Shown piece after piece: positions 1 to 8,127 of a stretch of 64,000 nucleotides of DNA. The notes under the pieces are model-generated. The model searched no databases. It was not told where the DNA came from and saw nothing but the letters and a program-made list of their open reading frames with translations. The translations under genes and the position numbers were made by a program. The DNA is from DASSSQ01 sp963839285. Its GTDB lineage: Bacteria > Actinomycetota > Thermoleophilia > Gaiellales > Gaiellaceae. The stretch is taken from NCBI GenBank assembly GCA_963839285.1, contig CAWIUN010000013.1:62001-126000 (forward strand). The letters run 5' to 3'. Positions within the stretch are counted from its first letter, which is position 1; every line of letters starts with the position of its first letter.

Positions 1-155
1 GCCCGAACGCCGTCGACGTCTCGAACGTGATGCTCGTCTGCCCGGTCTGCAAGCAGCCGACCCGGGTCGGACACCGCTTCAAGCAGGACCACGGCGAGAC
101 CGTCAAGGTGCGGGTCTGCAAGAACGAGGGCTGCGGCCAGGAGGTCGACCGGTGA
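1..155 (+). CDS. rplX: 50S ribosomal protein L24, 3' part
   Basis: Only the last 50 codons are in the window; the reading frame begins at base 3. The tail contains the L24 signature VSNVMLVCP and RVGHRF. It has two cysteine pairs (CPVC and a later C-x5-C in VCKNEGCGQ), which suggests a zinc-ribbon-like version of L24. The stop TGA at 153-155 overlaps the GTG start of rplE, the tight coupling expected in the spc operon. L24 is an early assembly protein of the large subunit. The identification is firm from motif and position; the zinc role is an inference. Confidence 0.93.
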   Translation, partial: PNAVDVSNVMLVCPVCKQPTRVGHRFKQDHGETVKVRVCKNEGCGQEVDR

Positions 156-730
156 GCGCGACCGAGACCTACACGCCGCGCCTGAAGGCGAGCTACGAGG
201 AGCTGCGCGCCCAGCTGAAGGACGAGCTCGGCAAGAGCTCGCTGATGGAGGTGCCGCGGATCTCGAAGATCACGCTCAACATGGGCGTCGGCGAGGCGAA
301 GACCGACTCGAAGCAGCTCGACGCCGCGCTCGAGGAGCTGACGACGATCGCCGGCCAGCGTGCGCAGGTGCGCCGCGCGACCAAGTCGATCGCCCAGTTC
401 AAGCTGCGCGAGGGCATGCCGATCGGCGCGCGCGTGACGCTGCGCGGCGACCGGATGTGGGAGTTCCTCGACCGGCTGATCTCGATCGCGCTGCCGCGGA
501 TCCGCGACTTCCGCGGGCTCAACCCCGAGTCGTTCGACGGACGCGGCAACTTCGCGATGGGGATCCGCGAGCAGATCATCTTCCCGGAGATCGACTACGA
601 CTCGATCCAGACGGTCCGGGGGCTCGACGTCGCGATCACGACGACGGCGGCGACGGACGAGGATGCGCGCACGCTGCTGCGCCACCTCGGCATGCCGTTC
701 GCCGCCGCGGACGGAAGAAGGGACATGTAA
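152..730 (+). CDS. rplE: 50S ribosomal protein L5
   Basis: A 192-residue L5, close to the usual 180-190. It has the conserved ISKITLNMGVGEA block near the N-terminus, the MPIGARVTLRG block and the RDFRGLNPESFDGRGN block. L5 binds 5S rRNA and contacts the P-site tRNA region of the large subunit. The start is GTG at 152, overlapping the rplX stop, and the stop TAA overlaps the ATG of rpsN (TAATG). Both overlaps support translational coupling in the spc operon. No frame problem is seen. Confidence 0.98.
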   Translation: MSATETYTPRLKASYEELRAQLKDELGKSSLMEVPRISKITLNMGVGEAKTDSKQLDAALEELTTIAGQRAQVRRATKSIAQFKLREGMPIGARVTLRGDRMWEFLDRLISIALPRIRDFRGLNPESFDGRGNFAMGIREQIIFPEIDYDSIQTVRGLDVAITTTAATDEDARTLLRHLGMPFAAADGRRDM

Positions 731-915
731 TGGCCAAGAAGGCCCTCGTCATCAAGGCCTCTCGGCCTGCGAAGTACAAGACGCGCGCGTACTCCCGCTG
801 CAACCGCTGCGGGCGCCCGCGCGCCGTCTACCGCAAGTTCGGGCTCTGCCGGATCTGCCTGCGGGAGCTCGCCCACCAGGGCGTCATCCCCGGCATGACC
901 AAGAGCTCGTGGTAG
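730..915 (+). CDS. rpsN: 30S ribosomal protein S14, zinc-binding type Z
   Basis: A 61-residue short S14. Two CxxC pairs (CNRCG and CRICL), followed by the typical end GVIPGMTKSSW, mark the zinc-containing C+ form rather than the roughly 100-residue zinc-free form. S14 sits in the head of the small subunit. The ATG overlaps the stop of rplE by one base. It is a standard member of the spc operon between rplE and rpsH. Confidence 0.98.
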   Translation: MAKKALVIKASRPAKYKTRAYSRCNRCGRPRAVYRKFGLCRICLRELAHQGVIPGMTKSSW

Positions 916-928
916 GAGGAAACCCGAC

Positions 929-1324
929 GTGCTGACCGATCCAGTCGCCGACATGCTGACGCGCATCCGCAACGCCAACAAGGCGCTGCACGACACGACC
1001 TCGATGCCTTCCTCGAAGCTGAAGGCCGAGATCGCCCGCCTCCTGAAGGAGGAGGGCTACATCACCGACTTCCGCATCGAGAGCGGGAGCTCCTTCGACC
1101 TGCTCGTGGTCGAGCTGAAGTACGGCCGCGGCCGCGAGCGCGTCCTGACCGACCTCAAGCGCGTCTCGAAGCCCGGGCGCCGCATCTACGCGCGCAAGGA
1201 CCGGCTGCCGCGCGTGCTCGGCGGCATGGGCACCGCGATCCTCTCCACCTCCCGCGGGCTGATGACCAGCCGCACCGCGCAGGAGCAGGGGGTCGGCGGC
1301 GAGGTGGTCTGCTTCGTCTGGTAG
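929..1324 (+). CDS. rpsH: 30S ribosomal protein S8
   Basis: A 131-residue S8 of normal length, beginning MLTDPVADMLTRIRNA from a GTG start preceded by the Shine-Dalgarno-like GGAGGA. The C-terminal STSRGLMT...GEVVCFVW block is the 16S rRNA-binding half. In E. coli S8 is the translational repressor of the spc operon; whether it is here is unknown. Its stop codon TAG lies inside a perfect palindrome (see 1322-1349). Confidence 0.98.
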   Translation: MLTDPVADMLTRIRNANKALHDTTSMPSSKLKAEIARLLKEEGYITDFRIESGSSFDLLVVELKYGRGRERVLTDLKRVSKPGRRIYARKDRLPRVLGGMGTAILSTSRGLMTSRTAQEQGVGGEVVCFVW

Positions 1325-1349
1325 CCATCTTGCCTAGGCAAGATGGCTA
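1322..1349. promoter_or_regulatory. 28-bp perfect palindrome overlapping the rpsH stop
   Basis: The 28 bases form a perfect inverted repeat with no spacer, centred on CCTAGG. The left arm contains the rpsH stop codon and the right arm ends in CTA. As RNA it would fold into a long hairpin directly after rpsH. No U-run follows, so it is not a classic terminator. Roles in RNA processing, attenuation or protein binding are all possible; I cannot choose among them. Confidence 0.7.
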
Positions 1350-1444
1350 GTCAAAGCGTCCGAGAGATACGGGAAACAGATGAGAAACAGAAAAGCGATA
1401 GAGACGATCACCAGCCTGGTCGTCGCGACGAAAAGGCAATGGCG
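1350..1444 (+). promoter_or_regulatory. Purine-rich low-GC leader of rplF
   Basis: This roughly 95-base spacer is near 50% GC and rich in A and G, unlike the roughly 70% GC genes on either side. It holds a bulged hairpin (GACG 1403-1406 with CGTC 1421-1424; ACCA 1410-1413 with TGGT 1417-1420, loop GCC) and the Shine-Dalgarno AAAAGG at 1431-1436. An open frame runs through it into rplF from an ATG inside the palindrome, but the composition argues against coding. Confidence 0.55.
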
Positions 1445-1978
1445 ATGAGCCGAATCGGAAAACGACCGATCGAGCTGCCGAACGGCGTCAACGTCGCGCT
1501 CACCCCCGGGCGCGTGCAGGTGAACGGCCCGCTCGGCGAGCTGTCGCAGCAGGTGCCGCGGCGGATGCAGATCGAGCAGGGCGACGGCGTCCTGACGGTC
1601 GCGCGCCCGACCGAGCGCGGCGAGGACCGCGCGCTGCACGGGCTGACCCGCACGCTGATCGCGAACATGGTCGAGGGCGTCACCAAGGGCTTCGAGAAGC
1701 GTCTCGAGATCCAGGGCGTCGGCTACCGTGCAGGTCTGCGCGGCGAGTCGCTCGAGCTGAACGTCGGCTACTCCCACTCCGTCGTGATCGAGCCGCGTCC
1801 GGGCATCAGCTTCGAGGTGCCGGCGCCGACCCAGGTCGTCGTCAAGGGCATCGACAAGCAGCAGGTCGGCCAGACGGCCGCCGAGGTTCGCTCGGTGCGC
1901 CCGCCGGAGCCGTACAAGGGCAAGGGAATCCGCTACGAGGGCGAGTACGTCCGGAGGAAGGTCGGGAAGCGCGCATGA
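1445..1978 (+). CDS. rplF: 50S ribosomal protein L6
   Basis: A 177-residue L6 beginning MSRIGKRPIELP, with the typical ending EPYKGKGIRYEGEYVRRK. L6 lies near the GTPase-associated centre of the large subunit. ATG codons at 1439 and 1445 are both possible. The AAAAGG at 1431-1436 is 8 bases from 1445 but only 2 from 1439, so 1445 is preferred. The frame is open back to 1343, but that extension is unlike L6. The stop overlaps the rplR start (ATGA). Confidence 0.97.
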   Translation: MSRIGKRPIELPNGVNVALTPGRVQVNGPLGELSQQVPRRMQIEQGDGVLTVARPTERGEDRALHGLTRTLIANMVEGVTKGFEKRLEIQGVGYRAGLRGESLELNVGYSHSVVIEPRPGISFEVPAPTQVVVKGIDKQQVGQTAAEVRSVRPPEPYKGKGIRYEGEYVRRKVGKRA

Positions 1979-2330
1979 GCACACTCACGAAGCGTGAAGC
2001 TCGGATCCGCCGCCACAAGCGCGTGCGCAAGCACGTGCAGGGCACCGCGGAGCGCCCCCGCCTGGCCGTGTACCGGTCGAACTCCGGCATCGGCGCGCAG
2101 CTGATCGACGACCAGGCGGCGACGACGCTGGCGTCGGCGAGCTGGCTCAACCTGAAGAAGTCGTTCAAGGGCACGAAGACCGAGCAGGCGGCCGCGGTCG
2201 GGAAGCTGCTGGCGGAGAACGCGAGGAAGGCGGGGATCGAGACCGTCGTCTTCGACCGCGGCGGCTACCTCTACCACGGTCGCGTCAAGGCGCTCGCCGA
2301 GGCGGCGCGCGAAGGAGGACTGACGTTCTA

Positions 2331-2331
<1 letters not shown>
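1975..2331 (+). CDS. rplR: 50S ribosomal protein L18
   Basis: A 118-residue L18 with the 5S-rRNA-binding N-terminal basic stretch (RIRRHKRVRKHVQG), the RPRLAVYRSN block and the C-terminal FDRGGYLYHGRVKALAEAAREGG. The ATG overlaps the rplF stop and the TAG stop overlaps the rpsE GTG by one base. Length and order are normal for the spc operon. Confidence 0.98.
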
Positions 2332-2905
<574 letters not shown>

Positions 2906-2919
<14 letters not shown>

Positions 2920-3085
2920 GATCACGCAGGTCAAGAGCCAGATCGGCCAGTCGGAGCGCCACCGCGGCACGCTGCGGGCGCTCGGGCTCGGCAGGATCGG
3001 CAAGACCGCCGAGCACGAGGACGGCCCGACGCTGGCCGGCGCGCTGCGCAAGGTGCGCCACCTCGTCAAGATCGAGGAGGCATAG
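2906..3085 (+). CDS. rpmD: 50S ribosomal protein L30
   Basis: A 59-residue L30 from GTG 2906 (VAKLRITQVKSQIGQ), with the family signature RALGLGRIGK and the end KVRHLVKIEEA. GAGGAG just upstream fits a ribosome-binding site. It lies in a different frame from the long open frame that spans rpsE and rplO, so it is easily missed. Length is normal for L30. Confidence 0.95.
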
Positions 3086-3089
3086 AGCC

Positions 3090-3704
3090 GTGCCCGAGGA
3101 CCTGAACCTCTCCAACCTCAGCCCCGCGCAGCCGCGCAAGGACCGCAAGCGGGTCGGCCGCGGCCTGGGCTCCGGCAAGGGCCGCTACTCCGGCCGCGGG
3201 ATCAAGGGCCAGAAGGCGCGCTCCGGCTCGGCCAAGATGCGCGCCGGCTTCGAGGGCGGCCAGATGCCGCTCTACATGCGCCTCGGGAAGCTGCGCGGCA
3301 ACTTCTCGAAGGACGCGATGCCGATCGGGCCCTTCCGCACCTACTCGCAGCCGGTCAACGTCGGCGCCCTCGAGGCCTTCGACGCCGGCACCGAGGTGAC
3401 CCCGGAGCTGCTCAAGCAGGCCGGCCTGATCCGCTCGACGCGCAAGGACGTCAAGATCCTCGGCGACGGCGAGCTCTCGACGAAGCTGACGGTCGTGGCG
3501 CACCGCGTCTCGGCCGGGGCGCGCGAGAAGATCGAGGCCGCCGGCGGGACGGTGACGCTCCTGCGCGAGCCGGTCGAGAAGAAGACGCGCGCGCGCAGGC
3601 AGTCGGGCCCGGCGAAGGAGACCACCGCGGAGGAGACCGCCGCGGAGCCGGGCGAGGCCGCCGGCGACGAGCCCGAGAGCCCCGCCGAGGAGAACGAGGG
3701 CTAG
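3090..3704 (+). CDS. rplO: 50S ribosomal protein L15
   Basis: L15 of 204 residues from GTG 3090. The N-terminal glycine/basic extension (RVGRGLGSGKGRYSGRG, GQKARSG) and FEGGQMPLYMRLGKLRG are diagnostic. The last 40 residues form an unusual acidic, alanine-rich tail (AAEPGEAAGDEPESPAEENEG style) beyond the normal L15 end. It starts five bases after rpmD. Confidence 0.96.
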   Translation: MPEDLNLSNLSPAQPRKDRKRVGRGLGSGKGRYSGRGIKGQKARSGSAKMRAGFEGGQMPLYMRLGKLRGNFSKDAMPIGPFRTYSQPVNVGALEAFDAGTEVTPELLKQAGLIRSTRKDVKILGDGELSTKLTVVAHRVSAGAREKIEAAGGTVTLLREPVEKKTRARRQSGPAKETTAEETAAEPGEAAGDEPESPAEENEG

Positions 3705-3715
3705 CACGCCCTCGC

Positions 3716-3721
3716 TACCCT
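3716..3721 (+). promoter_or_regulatory. -10 box (TACCCT) of secY
   Basis: TACCCT ends nine bases before the secY ATG, so transcripts would be leaderless or nearly so. It gives secY its own promoter within the ribosomal block. The same spacing recurs at many genes in this window. Confidence 0.5.
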
Positions 3722-3730
3722 GAAGAGCGC

Positions 3731-4983
3731 ATGCTGTCCTGGCTCGGCAACGCGTGGCGGGTCCCGGAGCTCCGGCGCCGGGTGCTCTTCACCGCACTGA
3801 TCCTCGCCCTCTACCGGCTCGGCTCCTGGATGCCGGCGCCGGGCGTCGACGCGCAGGCGATCAAGGACTACTTCGGCAACCAGGGCGGCACCGTCCTCGG
3901 CCTGCTGAACCTGTTCTCGGGCGGCGCGCTGGCCCAGTTCTCGGTCTTCGCGCTCGGGATCATGCCGTACGTGACGGCGTCGATCATCCTGCAGCTCCTG
4001 ACCGTCGTCATCCCGCAGCTCGAGCAGCTGCAGAAGGAGGGCGAGGCCGGAACCGCCAAGATCAACCAGTACACGCGCTACCTGACGATCGCGCTCGCGG
4101 CCGCGCAGTCGACCGGCTACGCGTACCTGTTCCAGCGGCAGGCGCACCTGCAGCTGAACGCCGGCCGGCTCGTGCTGATCGTGCTGACGCTGACCGCCGG
4201 CACCGCGCTCCTGATGTGGATGGGCGAGCTGATCACCAAGCGCGGGATCGGCAACGGCATCTCGCTGCTGATCTTCGCCTCGATCCTCGCGAGCGCCCCG
4301 GCCGGGATCAGCGCCTGGCTGAACGGCGGCCCGCTCGAGAAGCTCTTCTTCCCGCTGCTCGCGCTCGGCATCATCGTCGCGGTCGTCTTCATGCAGGAGG
4401 GCCAGCGGCGGATCCCGATCCAGTACGCGAAGCGGATGGTCGGCTCGCGACAGACGGCCGGCGGCACGACCTACATGCCGCTCCGCGTCAACATGGCCGG
4501 CGTCATCCCGGTCATCTTCGCGGCGGCCGTGATGGCGTTCCCGCCGACGATCGGGCAGTTCTTCCCGGCGACGCAGGGGCCGATCAACCGGCACTTCCAG
4601 CCCTCGAGCTACACGTACCTGATTCTCGAGGCGATCCTGATCATCGTCTTCACCTACTTCTACACGGCGGTGCAGTTCAACCCGGTCGACCAGGCCGACA
4701 ACCTGCGCAAGTACGGCGGCTACATCCCGGGCATCCGGCCGGGCCCGCCGACGGCCCAGTACCTCGACCGCGTGCTGACGCGGCTGACGCTGCCGGGCTC
4801 GCTCTACCTGGCGATCATCGCCGTGCGCCGAGCGTCTTCATCAACCAGTTCGGGTTCTCGCAGGCGACCTCGCGCGCCCTCGGCGGCACCTCGGTGCTGA
4901 TCGTGGTCGGCGTCGCGCTCGACACGATGCGCCAGATGGAGGCCCAGATGATGATGCGGAACTACGAGGGCTTTCTTAGATAG
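3731..4983 (+). CDS. secY: Protein translocase subunit SecY (apparent frameshift)
   Basis: SecY, the channel of the Sec translocon in the cytoplasmic membrane. It has the N-terminal LYRLGSWMPAPGVD, the plug/TM2 region with LNLFSGGALAQFSVFALGIMPY and the conserved loop KYGGYIPGIRPG. Around 4825 the frame shifts by -1 (the sequence GTGCGCCG is expected to be GTGGCGCCG). It then continues VFINQFGFSQ to the stop at 4983, giving about 417 residues and ten membrane helices. This is one of the few frame errors here not explained by loss of a CG dinucleotide. Confidence 0.95.
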
Positions 4984-5054
4984 ATGCCCTTCTTCGCATC
5001 TCGCACCCGCACGCGGCCTGCAAAGCGGCGCGATGCGTCGTCCTCGGTCGCGCC

Positions 5055-5071
5055 CGTAGCCTCCGGCTACG
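5055..5071 (+). promoter_or_regulatory. Hairpin in the secY-adk spacer
   Basis: CGTAGCC and GGCTACG form a perfect 7-bp stem around a TCC loop. The surrounding spacer (4984-5143, 160 bases) is unusually long for secY-adk, which often nearly abut. I see no gene in it. It could be an attenuator or a dispersed palindromic repeat. Confidence 0.5.
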
Positions 5072-5143
5072 AACGCTCCTGCGTCCTAGCCTCGCTTGCT
5101 TTTCGACCGCCTGCGGGCACGATCTGCTCAGGCGGCCATCCCC

Positions 5144-5723
5144 GTGAACCTGTTGATCCTGGGCCCGCAGGGCGCCGGCAAGGGCACCCAGGCCACGCGC
5201 ATCGCCACGCGAGTACGACCTGCCGCACGTGTCCACCGGAGACATGCTGCGCGAGTCGGTCGCCGCCGGCACCGAGCTCGGCCGGATCGTCGGGCCGATC
5301 ATGGAGCGCGGCGAGCTCGTCACCGACGACCTGATGATCGCGCTGATCCGCGAGCGGCTCGGGCTGCCGGACGCCGGCCGTGGCTTCGTCCTCGACGGCT
5401 TCCCGCGCACGCTCGCGCAGGCGGAGGCGCTCGACCCGATGCTGCGCGAGATCGGCAAGGAGCTCGGGATCGTGCTCGTGCTCGAGGTCCCCGACGACGT
5501 CGCGACCGGGCGGATGCTGAAGCGCGCCGAGCTCGAGGGCCGCGCCGACGACACGCCCGAGGCGATCCAGCGCCGGCTCGCGACCTACCACCGCGAGACC
5601 GCGCCGCTCGTCGAGTGGTACCGCGCGCGCGACCGGGTCGCGCCGATCGACGGGACGCCGGACGTCGGCGAGGTCTGGGAGCAGATCCGCGCCGTCCTCG
5701 ACCGGCTCGAGGTGCCGGCGTGA
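5144..5723 (+). CDS. adk: Adenylate kinase (apparent frameshift)
   Basis: Converts AMP + ATP to 2 ADP. The P-loop GPQGAGKGT follows the GTG start at 5144. The AMP-binding block PHVSTGDMLR, the GFPRT motif (VLDGFPRTLAQA) and a short LID without the zinc cysteines follow. Between RIAT and EYDLPHV the frame moves by +1 near 5208; adding CG to ACGCGAG gives ACGCGCGAG and a continuous protein of about 193 residues. The stop overlaps the map start (GTGA). Confidence 0.95.
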
Positions 5724-6487
5724 TCATCCGCAAGTCCGGGAGCGAGATCGAGACGATGTCCCGCGCCGGCACGGTCGTCGCCGACACGCTCGCGCTCGTG
5801 CAGGAGTCGATCCGCCCGGGCGTCACGACCGCCGAGCTCGACCGGATCGCCGAGGAGTACATCGTCGGCCGCGGCGGCTACCCGACCTTCAAGGGCTACA
5901 AGGGCTACCCGGCGGCGATCTGCGCCTCCCCGAACGCGATGGTCGTGCACGGGATCCCGGGCGAGTACCGCCTCGAGGAGGGGGACGTGCTCTCGATCGA
6001 CGTCGGCGTCACGCTCGAGGGCTTCGTCGCCGACTCCGCCTGGACGTTCCCCGTCGGCGAGATCCCGGCCGAGGCGCAGCGGCTGCTCGAGACCTGCGAG
6101 CGGGCGCTCTACGCCGGGATCGAGCAGAGCCTGGCCGACCACGACGTGGGCGACATCTCCGAGGCCGTGCAGGCGGTCACCGAGGCGGCGGGCTTCTCGG
6201 TGATCCGCTCGCTCGTCGGCCACGGCGTCGGCCGCTCGATGCACGAGGAGCCGCAGATCCCGAACTTCGCGAGCGCCCATCGCGGCCCGCAGCTGCGCGA
6301 CGGGATGACCTTCGCGATCGAGCCGATGATCACCGCCGGCGGCCCGGAGATCTACCTGCACGACGACGAGTGGTCGATCTCGACCGAGGACGGGAGCCTC
6401 TCGGCGCACTTCGAGCACACGGTCGCGGTGACGCCCGAAGGGCCCCGGATCCTGACCGCGGCCGGCGCGGCCGCTCTGCTACCATGA
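5720..6487 (+). CDS. map: Type I methionine aminopeptidase
   Basis: Removes the initiator methionine from nascent proteins. The 255-residue protein begins at GTG 5720, overlapping the adk stop. The five metal ligands of the pita-bread fold are visible: D in SIDVGV, D in FVADSAW, H in GHGVGRSMHEEP, E in FAIEPM and the final E in FEHTVAV. H in MVVHGIP fits the substrate histidine. It sits between adk and rpmJ, where infA would normally follow. Confidence 0.97.
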   Translation: MIIRKSGSEIETMSRAGTVVADTLALVQESIRPGVTTAELDRIAEEYIVGRGGYPTFKGYKGYPAAICASPNAMVVHGIPGEYRLEEGDVLSIDVGVTLEGFVADSAWTFPVGEIPAEAQRLLETCERALYAGIEQSLADHDVGDISEAVQAVTEAAGFSVIRSLVGHGVGRSMHEEPQIPNFASAHRGPQLRDGMTFAIEPMITAGGPEIYLHDDEWSISTEDGSLSAHFEHTVAVTPEGPRILTAAGAAALLP

Positions 6488-6493
6488 CGAGCC

Positions 6494-6515
6494 GCGCCGA
6501 AAGGCGCACCTTTTT
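6494..6515 (+). terminator. GAAA-tetraloop hairpin with U-run after map
   Basis: GCGCC and GGCGC close a GAAA tetraloop (6499-6502), followed by ACC and TTTTT (6511-6515). This has the form of an intrinsic terminator or attenuator between map and rpmJ, 43 bases before the rpmJ start. Read-through must occur unless rpmJ has its own promoter. Confidence 0.6.
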
Positions 6516-6557
6516 CGTGCGCAAGCACCCAGACCGAGAAGGAACGAGCGAAACCGC

Positions 6558-6671
6558 ATGAAAGTCCGTCCGTCCGTCAAGCCGATGTGCGAGCGCTGCC
6601 GCGTGATCAAGCGGCACGGGACCACCATGGTCATCTGCTCGAACCCGCGGCACAAGCAGAGGCAGGGGTAG
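6558..6671 (+). CDS. rpmJ: 50S ribosomal protein L36
   Basis: A 37-residue L36 (MKVRPSVKPMCERCRVI). The zinc ligands CxxC, the later C in VICSNPRH and the H match the zinc-containing C+ form. Length is exactly typical. GAAGGAAC upstream provides a ribosome-binding site. It directly follows map because infA is absent here. Confidence 0.97.
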   Translation: MKVRPSVKPMCERCRVIKRHGTTMVICSNPRHKQRQG

Positions 6672-6675
6672 CCGA

Positions 6676-7050
6676 GTGGCACGTATCGCCGGAGTCAACC
6701 TCCCGAACCAGAAGCGGCTCGAGGTCGGCCTGACCTACATCTACGGCATCGGGCCGTCGACCGCGAAGCAGGTCTGCGCGTCCCTCGGGCTCTCGCGCGA
6801 CGAGAAGATCCGCGACCTCACCGACGAGGAGGTCACGAAGCTGCGCGAGTACATCGACACGAACCTCACCGTCGAGGGCGACCTCCGCCGCGAGCGCACG
6901 CAGGCGATCAAGCGCCTGCAGGAGATCGGCTGCTACCGCGGCCTGCGGCACCGGCGCGGCCTGCCGCTGCGCGGCCAGCGCACGAAGACGAACGCCCGCA
7001 CGCGCAAGGGCCCGAAGAAGACCGTCGGTCGCGGCAAGAAGGCGAAGTAA
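6676..7050 (+). CDS. rpsM: 30S ribosomal protein S13
   Basis: A 124-residue S13 from GTG (VARIAGVNLPNQKRLEVGLTYIYGIG). The helix-two-turn-helix region, the conserved RHRRGLPLRGQRTKTNARTRKG block and the basic tail that reaches the P site are all present. Its stop overlaps the rpsK start by one base. Confidence 0.98.
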   Translation: MARIAGVNLPNQKRLEVGLTYIYGIGPSTAKQVCASLGLSRDEKIRDLTDEEVTKLREYIDTNLTVEGDLRRERTQAIKRLQEIGCYRGLRHRRGLPLRGQRTKTNARTRKGPKKTVGRGKKAK

Positions 7051-7457
7051 TGGCGCCTCCTCGCTCTCGTCAGGCGACCCGGGGTCGCGTCCGCCGCCGC
7101 GTCCGCAAGAACATCGCGGTCGGCCAGGCGCACATCAAGACCTCGTTCAACAACACGATCGTCTCCCTCACCGATACCGAGGGGAACGTGATCGCGTGGG
7201 AGTCGGCGGGCTCCGCCGGCTTCAAGGGCTCCCGCAAGTCGACGCCGTTCGCCGCCCAGGTGACGGCCGACGCCTGCGCCCGCAAGGGCATGGAGCACGG
7301 CCTCCAGAAGGTCGAGGTGTTCGTCAAGGGCCCCGGCTCCGGACGCGAGACGGCGATCCGCTCGCTCCAGGCCGCCGGCCTCGAGATCCTGGGCGTCAAG
7401 GACGTGTCCCCGCAGGCGCACAACGGCGTCCGCCCGAAGAAGCGGAGGCGCGTGTGA
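7050..7457 (+). CDS. rpsK: 30S ribosomal protein S11
   Basis: A 135-residue S11 with GQAHIKTSFNNTIV, GFKGSRKSTPFAAQ and the C-terminal PQAHNGVRPKKRRRV. S11 forms part of the platform of the small subunit. Its stop at 7455-7457 overlaps the GTG proposed as the rpsD start. Confidence 0.98.
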   Translation: MAPPRSRQATRGRVRRRVRKNIAVGQAHIKTSFNNTIVSLTDTEGNVIAWESAGSAGFKGSRKSTPFAAQVTADACARKGMEHGLQKVEVFVKGPGSGRETAIRSLQAAGLEILGVKDVSPQAHNGVRPKKRRRV

Positions 7458-8081
7458 CGCTGGCCCGCGAACCTCTCCCCGAAGTGCAAGCAGTGCCGTC
7501 GCGAGGGCATGAAGCTGTTCCTCAAGGGCGAGCGCTGCCTGACCGAGAAGTGCGCGATCGAGCGCCGCAGCTACCCGCCGGGCGAGCACGGCCGCGGCCG
7601 GATCAAGCAGAGCGAGTACCTGCTCCAGCTGCGCGAGAAGCAGAAGGCGCGCCGGTACTACGGGCTGCTCGAGAAGCAGTTCCGGACGTACTACGAGAAG
7701 GCCTCCCGCCAGGGCGGCATCACCGGCGAGAACCTGCTGCGCATGCTCGAGACGCGACTCGACAACGTCGTCTACCGGCTCGGCTTCGCCGCCTCGCGCG
7801 CGCAGGCCCGCCAGCTCGTCCGCCACGGCCACTTCGCCGTCAACGGGCGCCGGGTCAACATCCCGAGCTACCAGGTGAAGGCGGACGACATCGTCACGAT
7901 CAAGGCCGGTTCCCCGGCAGAGCAGATCGTCCGTGACGCGACCGACCTGACGGCGTCCGTCGCCGCGTGGCTGCAGGCCGACCACGAAGGCCTGACCGGC
8001 AAGATCCTGAAGCTGCCGGAGCGCGCGGAGATCGACACGCCGGTGCAGGAATCGCTGATCGTCGAGCTCTACTCGAAGTAG
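7454..8081 (+). CDS. rpsD: 30S ribosomal protein S4 (apparent frameshift near start)
   Basis: S4 is a primary 16S rRNA-binding protein. KCKQC and CLTEKC give the four-cysteine zinc form. The S4 RNA-binding domain is seen at NVVYRLGFAASRAQARQLVRHGHFAVNG. The frame is open only from just after the rpsK stop with no good start. If GTG 7454 starts VTLAR and one CG is restored at CCCGCGAACC (about 7467), the protein is 209 residues, the normal S4 length. Confidence 0.93.
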
Positions 8082-8083
8082 TG

Positions 8084-8106
8084 GCGCGGGCGCCCGGCGC
8101 CCGCGC
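8084..8106 (+). promoter_or_regulatory. Strong hairpin between rpsD and rpoA
   Basis: GCGCGGGCG (8084-8092) pairs perfectly with CGCCCGCGC (8098-8106) around a five-base loop, immediately after the rpsD stop. There is no U-run. It may reduce rpoA expression relative to the ribosomal genes or mark an RNA processing point. Confidence 0.65.
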
Positions 8107-8127
8107 TTGTGAAGAAAGGACGAAGAC

